Positions 42,378 through 50,827 of a stretch of DNA of 64,000 nucleotides are shown one piece after another. This DNA comes from Sphingopyxis sp. 113P3 (GTDB lineage: Bacteria; Pseudomonadota; Alphaproteobacteria; Sphingomonadales; Sphingomonadaceae). Location of the stretch: the NCBI RefSeq assembly GCF_001278035.1, contig NZ_CP009452.1:1273501-1337500 (forward strand). Direction: 5' to 3'. Under the pieces are notes generated by a model, which worked only from the letters and a program-made list of their open reading frames with translations, was not told the DNA's origin and ran no database searches. Made by a program: the position numbers and the translations under genes. Every line of letters begins with the position of its first letter. Position 1 is the stretch's first letter.

Positions 42378-43412
42378 ATGGCGGGACTGACCAGGCGCAA
42401 AAAAGCCGGGCTGCTGCTCATCACGGCGGCGCTTCTCCTCGCACTTCTGCTCGGCTTGTTGGCAGCCGGCGACGAGGCGGCGGAGACGGACAATGCCTAT
42501 GTCCGCGGTGACGTCACCTCGCTTGCGGCCAAGGTCGGCGGCTATGTCGTCGCTGTCGAGGTCAAGGACAATCAAGCGGTGCGGGCGGGTGACGTCTTGT
42601 TCCGCATCGACGACCGGGACTATCGGGCAAAGCTCGCGCAAGCCCAGGCCAATGTGCAGGCGGCGCGCGCGCGCGTCGCGAGCAGCCGCGAAGATATCGC
42701 GCTCCAGCATATCCTGGTGCGGCAGGCTGCTGCACAGCGCCGCGCTGCGTCGTCGGACCTCGCGCTCGCGCGCAAGACCAGCGACCGGCGCTTGGCGCTG
42801 GTCGATGGCGGCGCGGTCAGCCAGGCGCAGGTCGACGAAAGCAGCTCAGGGCAGGCGCGTGCCGCAGCAGGGGTTGCCGCCTCGGAGGCCGCGCTCGATG
42901 CGCAGCGCCAGCGGGTCGATCTGCTCGGTGCGCAACATGCAGCGGCGCTCGCTGCGCTCGCGCAGGCGGAAGCTGCGCGCGATCTTGCGCAGATCGACCT
43001 CGACAATACGGTGGTGCGCGCGCCGATCGCCGGTGTTGTCGGCAATCGCCAGGTGCGTATCGGACGCCTCGTCTCACCGGGGGCGGCGCTGCTCGACATC
43101 GTACCGGTCGCCGATCTTTATGTTGTCGCCAATTTCAAGGAGACACAGCTCGAATATATCCGTCCGGGCCAGGCGGTGCGAATCCGCGTCGACGGTTATC
43201 CAGACGTCGCGATCGAGGGCTTTGTCGACAGCCTCGCGCCCGGCAGCGGATCGGCATTCGCGCTGATCCCCGCCGACAATGCGACCGGCAATTTCGTGCG
43301 CGTCGTGCAACGCGTCCCGGTCAAGATACGCCTTCGGACCAACCCGCTCCTGGGCCGGCTCGTGCCCGGGCTTTCGGCGCGGGTCGAGGTCCTGCGCGGC
43401 CGGCGGGCATGA
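42378..43412 (+). CDS. HlyD/EmrA-type membrane fusion protein
   Basis: A 344-residue periplasmic adaptor. One membrane helix lies at about 10-30. The lipoyl-like half motifs (TDNAYVRGDVTSLAAKV and VRAPIAGVVGNRQV) flank a long alpha-helical hairpin of Ala/Gln-rich repeats. The C-terminal beta-barrel follows. It bridges the MFS pump and the outer-membrane factor. The stop overlaps the MFS start (ATGA). Confidence 0.93.
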   Translation: MAGLTRRKKAGLLLITAALLLALLLGLLAAGDEAAETDNAYVRGDVTSLAAKVGGYVVAVEVKDNQAVRAGDVLFRIDDRDYRAKLAQAQANVQAARARVASSREDIALQHILVRQAAAQRRAASSDLALARKTSDRRLALVDGGAVSQAQVDESSSGQARAAAGVAASEAALDAQRQRVDLLGAQHAAALAALAQAEAARDLAQIDLDNTVVRAPIAGVVGNRQVRIGRLVSPGAALLDIVPVADLYVVANFKETQLEYIRPGQAVRIRVDGYPDVAIEGFVDSLAPGSGSAFALIPADNATGNFVRVVQRVPVKIRLRTNPLLGRLVPGLSARVEVLRGRRA

Positions 43413-45010
43413 CAACGGCGGCCGCCCCGCAGGCGCTGCGCGCTGGAGCGCCGACGCCGGGCTGGCTGCTGGTCACTGGCATATTGCTCGCCTGCCTGTC
43501 CGAGGCCCTCGCAAGCACGATCCTGGCACTTGGACGCGCCGACATCATCGGGGATACGGCGGCGACTCCCGACGAGTTCGCCGGTCTCGACGTTGGCTAT
43601 ACCGCGTTCAAGCTGATTGGGTTCGCCTTCGCGCCCTGGCTGCTGACGCGTGTCGATCCGCGCAGCGTGCTGGTTGGAGCGACGCTCATCATGGGCGCGG
43701 CCTCTGCGCTCGCTGCCGTCGTCACCGGCCTCGATCCTCTCGTCCTTCTGCGCGCGGTGCAAGGGCTGTCGGGCGCGACCTTGCTCATCGCGGGACAGGC
43801 AATCCTCTTCTGGACATGGCCCGCGGCGCGCCAGCCCTTTTTGCAGGCGCTGTTCGCGATCGGCTCGGTCGTCGCGCCCGCGACCGCTGCGCCCTTGCTC
43901 GAGGGGTGGCTGATCGACCAGCGGGACTGGAGCTGGATTTTCGCCGCGGTCGTGCCGCTGTCGCTCGGCGCGGCGGGATTGCTGGTGCTCGCCGGCGACA
44001 CATCGAACCGCCCCGCGCCGCCGCGTTGCCTTGACCTTGTGGGGCTACTCGTCCTCAGCATGGTGCTGCTCGCTGCGACCTATGTGCTGACGCAGGGTAG
44101 CCGCTGGGATTGGCTCGAGGCACCGCGTATTGCCTGGTTGAGCGCGATCGCGATTGCTGGTCTGATCTTCCTCGCAGCGCGGGAGCTTCGTGCGGGCGCC
44201 TCAGCATTGTTCGACCTGTCGGCATTCCGCACGGAAGACTTCGCCTTCGCCTTTTTCGTGAGCTTCGTCGCGGGCGCGGCGCTGTTCGGTAGCGCCTTTG
44301 TCATCCCCGCTTTCGCACTCTCGGTGCTAGGCTTCACGCCGACCGGGGCGGGGGCATTGCTGCTGCCGAGCGGTGCCTGTTTCCTCGCGACGCTGCTGTT
44401 GTCGGCGTGGCTGATGGAGGTGCGCGGCCTGTCCCCGTTCGCGACCGTCCCGCTCGGTATCCTCTCGATCATGACCGCGATGTGGATGCTCTCTGGTTCG
44501 ACCGGGCAGAGCGGCGCCGCCGACATGATGCCTGCGATCCTGCTCCGCGGCTTAGGGCTCGGCTTTCTCTTCCTTTCGATCACGCTGATCGCGTTCAGCA
44601 AATTGCCTGCGCAGAGCGTCGCATATGGCCTTGGCATCTTCAACATCGGACGCCAGCTCGGCGGGCTGATCGGGGTCGCAGCGCTCCAGACCTCGATCGA
44701 TCATGGTCTCGTCCACAACCAGACAATGCTGGGCGCTGCAATTATGTCCGGCTCGCCCGCGCTCGCTGAACGCATGAGCGTGACGACCAACCTGCTCGTC
44801 GCACGCGGCGTCGAGGCGGGCGCGGCGGCTAGAAGCGCGACTGCGATGGTCGGCCGCGCCGTCGGTGGGCAGTCCGCCGTGATCGCCTTCGACAGCGCCT
44901 TCAATCTCGTCGCGCTGCTCTTCATTGTCGGCGCGCCGTGCATCGTCGCAATCAAGCTTCTTCTCGCCAAGACGATGAGGAAATCCGCTCAAGCCGAGAC
45001 CGCACCATGA
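43409..45010 (+). CDS. MFS efflux transporter (DHA2/EmrB-like)
   Basis: A 533-residue permease with about fourteen hydrophobic segments, the DHA2 drug:H+ antiporter layout. The N-terminal helix 1 region is followed by the conserved Asp/Arg loop (LLTRVDPRSVLVGA). It is the energised pump of the tripartite system, with HlyD before it and the NodT-type channel after it. The substrate class cannot be read from sequence. It overlaps the following gene by four bases. Confidence 0.9.
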   Translation: MTTAAAPQALRAGAPTPGWLLVTGILLACLSEALASTILALGRADIIGDTAATPDEFAGLDVGYTAFKLIGFAFAPWLLTRVDPRSVLVGATLIMGAASALAAVVTGLDPLVLLRAVQGLSGATLLIAGQAILFWTWPAARQPFLQALFAIGSVVAPATAAPLLEGWLIDQRDWSWIFAAVVPLSLGAAGLLVLAGDTSNRPAPPRCLDLVGLLVLSMVLLAATYVLTQGSRWDWLEAPRIAWLSAIAIAGLIFLAARELRAGASALFDLSAFRTEDFAFAFFVSFVAGAALFGSAFVIPAFALSVLGFTPTGAGALLLPSGACFLATLLLSAWLMEVRGLSPFATVPLGILSIMTAMWMLSGSTGQSGAADMMPAILLRGLGLGFLFLSITLIAFSKLPAQSVAYGLGIFNIGRQLGGLIGVAALQTSIDHGLVHNQTMLGAAIMSGSPALAERMSVTTNLLVARGVEAGAAARSATAMVGRAVGGQSAVIAFDSAFNLVALLFIVGAPCIVAIKLLLAKTMRKSAQAETAP

Positions 45011-46446
45011 CCCCTTCAATCCGAACGCGAACCGCACCGACCGCACTGCTTGCCGCCGCGCTCGCCGGCTGCACAACCGTCGGCCCCGATTATCGCCCGC
45101 CCGAACCGCAAGTGCAGGGGGCCTGGGTGAGCCCCGTCAGCAGCGAGGCCGTCGATGGGATCTGGTGGCAACGTTTCGATGATCCCCAGCTTGCCGAACT
45201 GGTCGAGGCCGCGATTGCGGGCAACAAGGATATCGAGGAAGCTGGCGCGCGCCTGCGAGAGGCGCGCGCCAACCGCGATGCAATATATGGGCGCGAACTG
45301 CCGCAAGCCGGGGTGTCGGCGATCGCGACGCAGAACCGGCTGAGCGAGAATGGCCAGCTGCCTGTCGGCAAGGTTCCGGGACTAGGCCGCAGCCTCGCCA
45401 TCTATGACATCGGATTCGATGCCTCCTGGGAGATCGATCTCTGGGGTGGCACGCGCCGTGCGATCGAGAGTGGCGAGGCCCGCGCCCAGGCGGCGGAGGA
45501 GGCCCGGCGCGGGGTGATCCTCCAGGTGATCGCTGAAGTCGTGCGCGCCTATATCGATTTGCGCAGTGCGCAAGAGCTGCGGAGCAACGCCATCGCCGAT
45601 GCCGAAGCACAGGCCGGCGTCGCGCGGCTTGCCGGCGACCGACTGCGCGCCGGCGCGGCGTCGCGCCTCGATTTCCTGCGCGCCGAGACCCAGGCGCGCT
45701 CGACGGCGGCGACAATCCCCGCCTATGAAAGCGACGCGGCGGCGGCGGTCTTTCGGCTCGCGCTTCTCGTCGGGCAGCCGCCGGAGGCGCTCGATATGCG
45801 GCTGCGGCAAGCCGCGCCGATGCCCGCGGCCGACTTTAAAGTCGCGGCGGGGCTTCGCTCCGAGCTGCTCCGCCGCCGCCCCGACATCCGTCTCGCCGAG
45901 CGCGACCTCGCCGCTTCGACGGCCGACATCGGTGTCGCGACCGCGGAACTCTTCCCGCACCTCTCGCTGATCGGCGGAATCGGGCTGCAGGCCCGCCGGC
46001 CTGGCGACCTTCCATCGGATAGGAGCCTGCGCTTGCAGGTGGGACCGTCGCTACGCTGGCCCATCTTTTCGGGTGGGCGTATCCGCGCGCAAATCCGCGC
46101 CGCCGATGCGCGTGCCGATGCTGCACGCGCGCGCTACGAACGGGCGGTCCTTGTCGCGCTCGCCGACAGCGAGACGAGCATCAATCGCTTCGCAGCAGCC
46201 GGCTTTGTGGCAGCCGAAAGGGCCGGCGCGCGAACGGTCGCGGCCGAGGCGGTCGAGCTCGCGCGTCGCCGTTACACCTCGGGCGAAGAGGATCTGACCG
46301 CACTGCTCCAGGCACAGATCGCCTATAGCGCTGCCGACCGCGCCCATATTCAGGCAAAGGCAGCACGGCTTCTGCAACTTGCGGCGCTCTACAAAGCGCT
46401 CGGCGGCGGATGGGAAGCGGCTGAGAACGAGGCCTCGGGGCAATGA
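45007..46446 (+). CDS. NodT-family outer-membrane efflux lipoprotein
   Basis: A 479-residue TolC-like channel. The signal peptide ends in LAGC with the lipidated Cys near residue 22, followed by TTVGPDYRPPEP, a common opening of NodT proteins. Two OEP repeats (about 70-265 and 280-475) carry RRRPDIRLAERDLAA and the conserved WPIFSGGRI segment. Together with the HlyD and MFS proteins it completes an envelope-spanning exporter. Its stop overlaps the second TetR gene (ATGA). Confidence 0.93.
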   Translation: MTPSIRTRTAPTALLAAALAGCTTVGPDYRPPEPQVQGAWVSPVSSEAVDGIWWQRFDDPQLAELVEAAIAGNKDIEEAGARLREARANRDAIYGRELPQAGVSAIATQNRLSENGQLPVGKVPGLGRSLAIYDIGFDASWEIDLWGGTRRAIESGEARAQAAEEARRGVILQVIAEVVRAYIDLRSAQELRSNAIADAEAQAGVARLAGDRLRAGAASRLDFLRAETQARSTAATIPAYESDAAAAVFRLALLVGQPPEALDMRLRQAAPMPAADFKVAAGLRSELLRRRPDIRLAERDLAASTADIGVATAELFPHLSLIGGIGLQARRPGDLPSDRSLRLQVGPSLRWPIFSGGRIRAQIRAADARADAARARYERAVLVALADSETSINRFAAAGFVAAERAGARTVAAEAVELARRRYTSGEEDLTALLQAQIAYSAADRAHIQAKAARLLQLAALYKALGGGWEAAENEASGQ

Positions 46447-47081
46447 AGCACGCTGCAGACCTGATGGTCGATCGCCGCGAGATGCAGCGGCGGCGCATCC
46501 TCGACGTCGCGCGGCGGCACTTTCTGGCGCACGGCTATGGCGCGACGACAATGTCGGCAATTGCCGCGGATGTCGGCGGATCGAAATCGGATCTGTGGAG
46601 CCATTTCAACTCGAAGGAGTCGCTGTTTACCGCGTTTGTCGATGCCGATAGTCGTGACTTTCATGCCGACACGCTGGCCCTGCTCGACCGCGCAGGAGAA
46701 GTGTTCGAAATTCTGTCGGCATTTGTCGATGGGTTCCTCGCGGTTGTCTCATCGCCGGCGGCGCTGAGGCTCCAGAGACAAGTCGCGGCCGAAGCCGATC
46801 GGATTGCCGTCGGTGACCTTCTTTACGAGCGGCTCGTTGGCGTTGTCGAAGCGCGTCTCGTGGCTTTCTTTGACGTACATATGCAAGAAGGGGCGCTTCG
46901 CCGCGGCGATCCGCGAGGCGCTGCACGGTTGCTAATCGCGCTCTGCCTTGGTCTCGACCCCCGCCGGCTATTCTGTTCTATCGACGAGATCGGCGCGGAA
47001 GCATCGCCTCGTGCAGCATTGGTGGTGAGTGCGCTGAAGGCTCTGTTGAATCCCCGGGGCGGCGCTGCGGGCGAAAGCTAG
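46443..47081 (+). CDS. TetR-family regulator, last gene of the efflux operon
   Basis: A 212-residue TetR protein with HTH at about 15-60 (ILDVARRHFLAHGYGATTM, AADVGGSKSDLWSHF) and a C-terminal domain of the AcrR/TetR_C type. It is coupled to the efflux genes, so it is made only when they are on. It could report on the pump substrate and control another target, or feed back on the same operon. The operon thus has two TetR regulators, one at each end. Confidence 0.9.
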   Translation: MKHAADLMVDRREMQRRRILDVARRHFLAHGYGATTMSAIAADVGGSKSDLWSHFNSKESLFTAFVDADSRDFHADTLALLDRAGEVFEILSAFVDGFLAVVSSPAALRLQRQVAAEADRIAVGDLLYERLVGVVEARLVAFFDVHMQEGALRRGDPRGAARLLIALCLGLDPRRLFCSIDEIGAEASPRAALVVSALKALLNPRGGAAGES

Positions 47082-47328
47082 AATGACGAGAATATTTGGC
47101 CAGCGAACCTTCGCCAATTGCTCGCGCCTCAGGCCGAAATTGACCGTTCGCCTACCGCTCGCCTCGCTGAGCGAGCGATGCACCTATGCTAAAGCATTAT
47201 TGAAGCAAACGCTGACCCTTGAAATAGCAAGGTCTGTCCACGCGTCACCGCCGCCCATGCCGGCATGGAGAGCCGCCCGCGCCCTCGCGAGCTCTTCATT
47301 CGCTTAAATAGGCCCTGGAGACCATGCA

Positions 47329-48348
47329 ATGCCCCGATTTCGGAACGCCGATCGACGCGACTTCATGAAACAGGCACTCGCCGGGTCGGCAGCCACGATG
47401 ATGCTCGCCGCACCGGGGCGAGCGGCCGCGGCGCCGCCCGCGGGCTTTGGACCGCTGAAGCATGTCCGCACCAGCCTGCTTGATATCGCTTACGCCGAGG
47501 TCGGGCCTGCCGGGGGCCTGCCGGTGCTCCTCATCCACGGCTGGCCGTACGATATCCACACCTATGCTGATGCGGCGCTTGATCTTGGAGGGCAGGGCTA
47601 TCGCGTTTTCGTGCCCTATCTGCGCGGCTATGGCGCGACGCGCTTCCTGTCGGACGCATCGCTCCGAAACGGCCAGCAGGCTGCCCTTGCCATGGATGCA
47701 CTGGAGTTTCTCGATGCGCTCGGCATCAAGCGGGCTATCGTCGGAGGGTGCGACTGGGGCGCCCGGACAGCCTGCATTCTGGCCGTTCTTCATCCCGATC
47801 GCGTCCGGGCGCTCGTGTCGGTCAGCGGCTATTTGATTGGCAGCCAGGCCGCAGCAGCCAAGCCGCTTTCGCCCGACGCCGAGCGGCGCTGGTGGTATCA
47901 ATATTATTTCGCGACCGAACGCGGATATCAGGGCTACGCTGCCAACACGCACGAATTTGCACGATTGATCTGGAAAACGGCGTCGCCAGCTTGGGTATTC
48001 GACGAAGCTGTGTTCTCGCGGTCAGCGGCAGCACTCGATAATGTTGATCATGTCGCGATCAGCATCCACAATTATCGCTGGCGGCTCGGGCTCGCCGAGG
48101 GCGAGGCCCGCTATGACGCGATCGAGGCGAAGCTCGCGACCTTTCCGGCGATCAAGGTGCCGACAATCACGCTCGAGGGCGATGAGAATGGTGCGCCGCA
48201 TCCGCAGCCGGAGGATTATCGCACCAAATTTATCGGCGCATATGAGCACCGGACGATCGCGGGCGGGATCGGGCACAATTTGCCGCAGGAAGCGCCAAGG
48301 GCCTTCGCGCGCGCCATCGTCGATGCCGACGGGATGGCGGACTTCTAA
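47329..48348 (+). CDS. Epoxide-hydrolase-like alpha/beta hydrolase, Tat-exported
   Basis: A 339-residue protein. The N-terminus has a Tat-type motif (DRRDFMKQ) and a hydrophobic h-region ending near AAAA. The hydrolase core has LIHGWPYD (oxyanion HGWP) and an aspartate nucleophile, D142 in GGCDWGAR, the pattern of epoxide hydrolases and haloalkane dehalogenases rather than serine esterases. The final His is in GGIGHNLPQE. A related but serine-type hydrolase is at 35376. The 247 bases before it hold no gene. Confidence 0.85.
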   Translation: MPRFRNADRRDFMKQALAGSAATMMLAAPGRAAAAPPAGFGPLKHVRTSLLDIAYAEVGPAGGLPVLLIHGWPYDIHTYADAALDLGGQGYRVFVPYLRGYGATRFLSDASLRNGQQAALAMDALEFLDALGIKRAIVGGCDWGARTACILAVLHPDRVRALVSVSGYLIGSQAAAAKPLSPDAERRWWYQYYFATERGYQGYAANTHEFARLIWKTASPAWVFDEAVFSRSAAALDNVDHVAISIHNYRWRLGLAEGEARYDAIEAKLATFPAIKVPTITLEGDENGAPHPQPEDYRTKFIGAYEHRTIAGGIGHNLPQEAPRAFARAIVDADGMADF

Positions 48349-48639
48349 GAGGCCTCGAGGCGGGACGCTCGTGGCGGGGCGTTCGGCGAACTCCAAAATC
48401 GTCTGTTGTCTGGCGCGCGGCGGCGACCGCGCGGCACGGCGCTGTGCAACGGATCGTTCGCCCATATGGTCGGTTACCAAAGAAAGCCCAGTGCCGGGCA
48501 CATGTCTGCGCTGGTGCCTGGCGCAATCGAGGCGAGCGTATCGCTCCCATGTTTTCGTATAGTCGCGCTACGCCCACGGACCAATAGCCGAGAGGGTCCA
48601 AAGAGGCGCATCTTGTTATCGGATAACCGGGACAAGATC

Positions 48640-49131
48640 ATGCGAACCTCATGGACAATCCGAGCGCGCGCCCGCCAGCTGAGCGGCCCGGCACATAGGC
48701 CGCGATCATGGAGCCATGAGATCGATTTCTCGCCGGTGGTGCTGGCTCATTGGTGCTGCGCATGGGCAGCGCCCACCATCATGCCGCGTGCCCTGGTTGT
48801 CACCATCCTCACCCATGTGCTCCTGCGGCAAGCGACATGCCTTGTGACCGAAAAAAGAGGAACCTCGAGAAGCCGATCGCTCTTGAAGGCGCTATCGCTT
48901 GCATTGGAAATTCTGGTCACATTGTTGGCGCTCTCGATGCGCCTGTCGCCGATCGAACGCGATTTGATCGCCGCCAGCCTGTTCGCACTGCTGTGGCGGG
49001 TTTGGAGGCCTTCGCCCCGCGAGGGCAGGTCCTTTCGGAACCAGACCCGCGAGGCATGGCCTGTTCCAAGGTATAGATTGGCCGCACCTTCCGTCTGGAT
49101 CGACTATCTAGCCAGCACGATTGGCGAGTAG
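48640..49131 (+). CDS. Hypothetical small membrane protein
   Basis: A 163-residue open frame from ATG 48640. I do not recognise the family. Residues 35-65 and 85-125 are hydrophobic (LALEILVTLLALSMRL, LIAASLFALLWRVW), flanked by arginine-rich stretches, as in small inner-membrane proteins. Upstream, GTTATC and GATAAC (48615-48627) form a 6-base inverted repeat around one G. The ORF is Arg-rich and could also be spurious reading of high-GC DNA; the interval 48349-48639 before it shows no gene. Confidence 0.4.
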   Translation: MRTSWTIRARARQLSGPAHRPRSWSHEIDFSPVVLAHWCCAWAAPTIMPRALVVTILTHVLLRQATCLVTEKRGTSRSRSLLKALSLALEILVTLLALSMRLSPIERDLIAASLFALLWRVWRPSPREGRSFRNQTREAWPVPRYRLAAPSVWIDYLASTIGE

Positions 49132-49226
49132 CGCCCCGTTCGCGATGGTCTGCTCACCCTCCACGCCAGGCAATGCCGTATCGCGGAGATCTATATCCAT
49201 CGACGTTCACGCACGGGAGACACCGA

Positions 49227-50441
49227 ATGGCAAAGGAAATCATCATTATCGGAGCAGGCTTTGCTGGATTGCTGGCCGCGCTCTCGGCTGCCCGTCTGCG
49301 CGATGAGAAAGGGGTTTCTCCCGCGGATCTGAAAATCACGGTCGTCGCTCCTCAGTCTGCTCTGGTCATCCGGCCACGGCTTTACGAGCGTGATCCCGCG
49401 TCGATGGCGGCCCCCCTGGGCGAGCTTTTCGCCGCGACCGACATTGATTTTTGTGCCGGGCGGGTCGAAACGATCGATGCGGACAACGGGAGGATCGGCG
49501 TAACGAACTCGGACGGTCAGACCGATACGCTGTCTTACGACAGGCTGGTCGTTGCGTCGGGAAGTCAGGGCTATCAGCCTCCGATCCCCGGGCTTTCGGA
49601 CTTTGGGCACAGTGTTACGGATCGTGACGGCGCGATTGCGCTCGATCGGCATCTTGGCAATCTCGCTACAAGGCCTGACTCTCCTGCACGGAACACCGTT
49701 GTGGTCGGTGGCGGTGGCTTTACCGGTATCGAAGTAGCGACCGAGATGCCGGGGCGACTGCGCGAGATTCTCGGGCAGGATGTGCCGGTACGAGTGATCA
49801 TCGTCGAACATGCGCCCTGCGTCGGCCGCGACATGGGCGATGAGCCGCGCCCCTATATCGAGGCGCGACTGAACGAACTCGGTATCGAAACGATCGTTGG
49901 AACCTGTGTCGCTGCGCTCGACGAAGGCGGCGTCATCCTCGACAATGGTGAGCGAATTGAAACGGAAACGGTGATCTGGTCGGCGGGCATGCGCGCGTCC
50001 CCATTGACCGCGCAATTGCCTGGAGAGCGCGATTATCTTGGCCGCATCCTTGTCCTCCCCGACCTTCGCGTGCCGGGAGCGCCACATGTCTTCGCTACCG
50101 GCGACACCGCCAAGGCGGCAACCGACGACAAGGGCAATTTCTCGTTGATGTCATGCCAGCATGCCCGCCGCCTCGGGTCTTTCGCCGGCCATAATGCCGC
50201 GGCCGATTTGCTCGGCGAGGCTGTGCTGCCCTATGATCAGCCATCCTACGTGGTGTGCCTCGATCTCGGTCCCGACGCCGCGATCTTCACGCGCGGCTGG
50301 TCGCCGCGCGCGGTCGAACTCACCGGCGCCGAGGCGAAGAAGGTCAAGACAGAAATCAATACGCTCTGGATCTATCCCCCTGCCGCGGAACGCGATGCGG
50401 CCTTTCAGAATGCCTTCGAGGCTCGTACCGTCGATTTTTGA
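49227..50441 (+). CDS. NDH-2-like FAD/NAD(P)-dependent oxidoreductase
   Basis: A 404-residue pyridine-nucleotide-disulphide oxidoreductase of the type II NADH dehydrogenase-like group. The FAD site is IIGAGFAG (7-14), the NAD site is VVGGGGFTG near 170, and FATGDTAKA near 290 is the second FAD contact. No redox-active disulphide and no clear membrane anchor are seen. ATG 49227 is chosen because the FAD motif begins seven residues later. It may transfer electrons to quinones. Confidence 0.9.
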   Translation: MAKEIIIIGAGFAGLLAALSAARLRDEKGVSPADLKITVVAPQSALVIRPRLYERDPASMAAPLGELFAATDIDFCAGRVETIDADNGRIGVTNSDGQTDTLSYDRLVVASGSQGYQPPIPGLSDFGHSVTDRDGAIALDRHLGNLATRPDSPARNTVVVGGGGFTGIEVATEMPGRLREILGQDVPVRVIIVEHAPCVGRDMGDEPRPYIEARLNELGIETIVGTCVAALDEGGVILDNGERIETETVIWSAGMRASPLTAQLPGERDYLGRILVLPDLRVPGAPHVFATGDTAKAATDDKGNFSLMSCQHARRLGSFAGHNAAADLLGEAVLPYDQPSYVVCLDLGPDAAIFTRGWSPRAVELTGAEAKKVKTEINTLWIYPPAAERDAAFQNAFEARTVDF

Positions 50442-50827
50442 TATCGGGCTGGCGAGGGGTGAGGTGTCTCCGACGTACCATGGATCTGCTGAAAACTTTA
50501 CGGCGGGCCGCTGAGCAGCTCGCCGTGCAGCCTGAAATGTCCATGGATCGGACCTGCGTTCCGGGACCTGCGTGACGGGATGCCCGGCGCCGTCCGGGAC
50601 TCGCCCAGCGCCTTCGCGGCCGGGGTTGGCGCGGCTCGATCACATGACCCGGATATGCGCGCGCAAAATAGAGGGAATGTTCGAACCACGCGAAAGACGC
50701 CGTAGCTCAAGACGGTATCAACGAAGGCCCTCGTCAACAAATCGAGCCCCAACGAAAAACAAGGGCCGCTAGCGACAGCCTGTCTCATTGGCCTTGGCCG
50801 GGCTGCGGCGCCCTCAAGTTCAAGGGG
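50442..50827. other. 386-base interval without recognisable gene
   Basis: Between the oxidoreductase and the histidine kinase, which converge here, I find no gene with recognisable protein features on either strand, no tRNA and no clear terminator hairpin. Short frames present here lack family similarity and look like chance reading. Confidence 0.5.

Noticed and set aside
50498..50788. Small gene in the gap after the oxidoreductase
   Set aside because: 96 codons on the minus strand with Arg/Ala-rich chance-like sequence and no ribosome-binding site that I can see.
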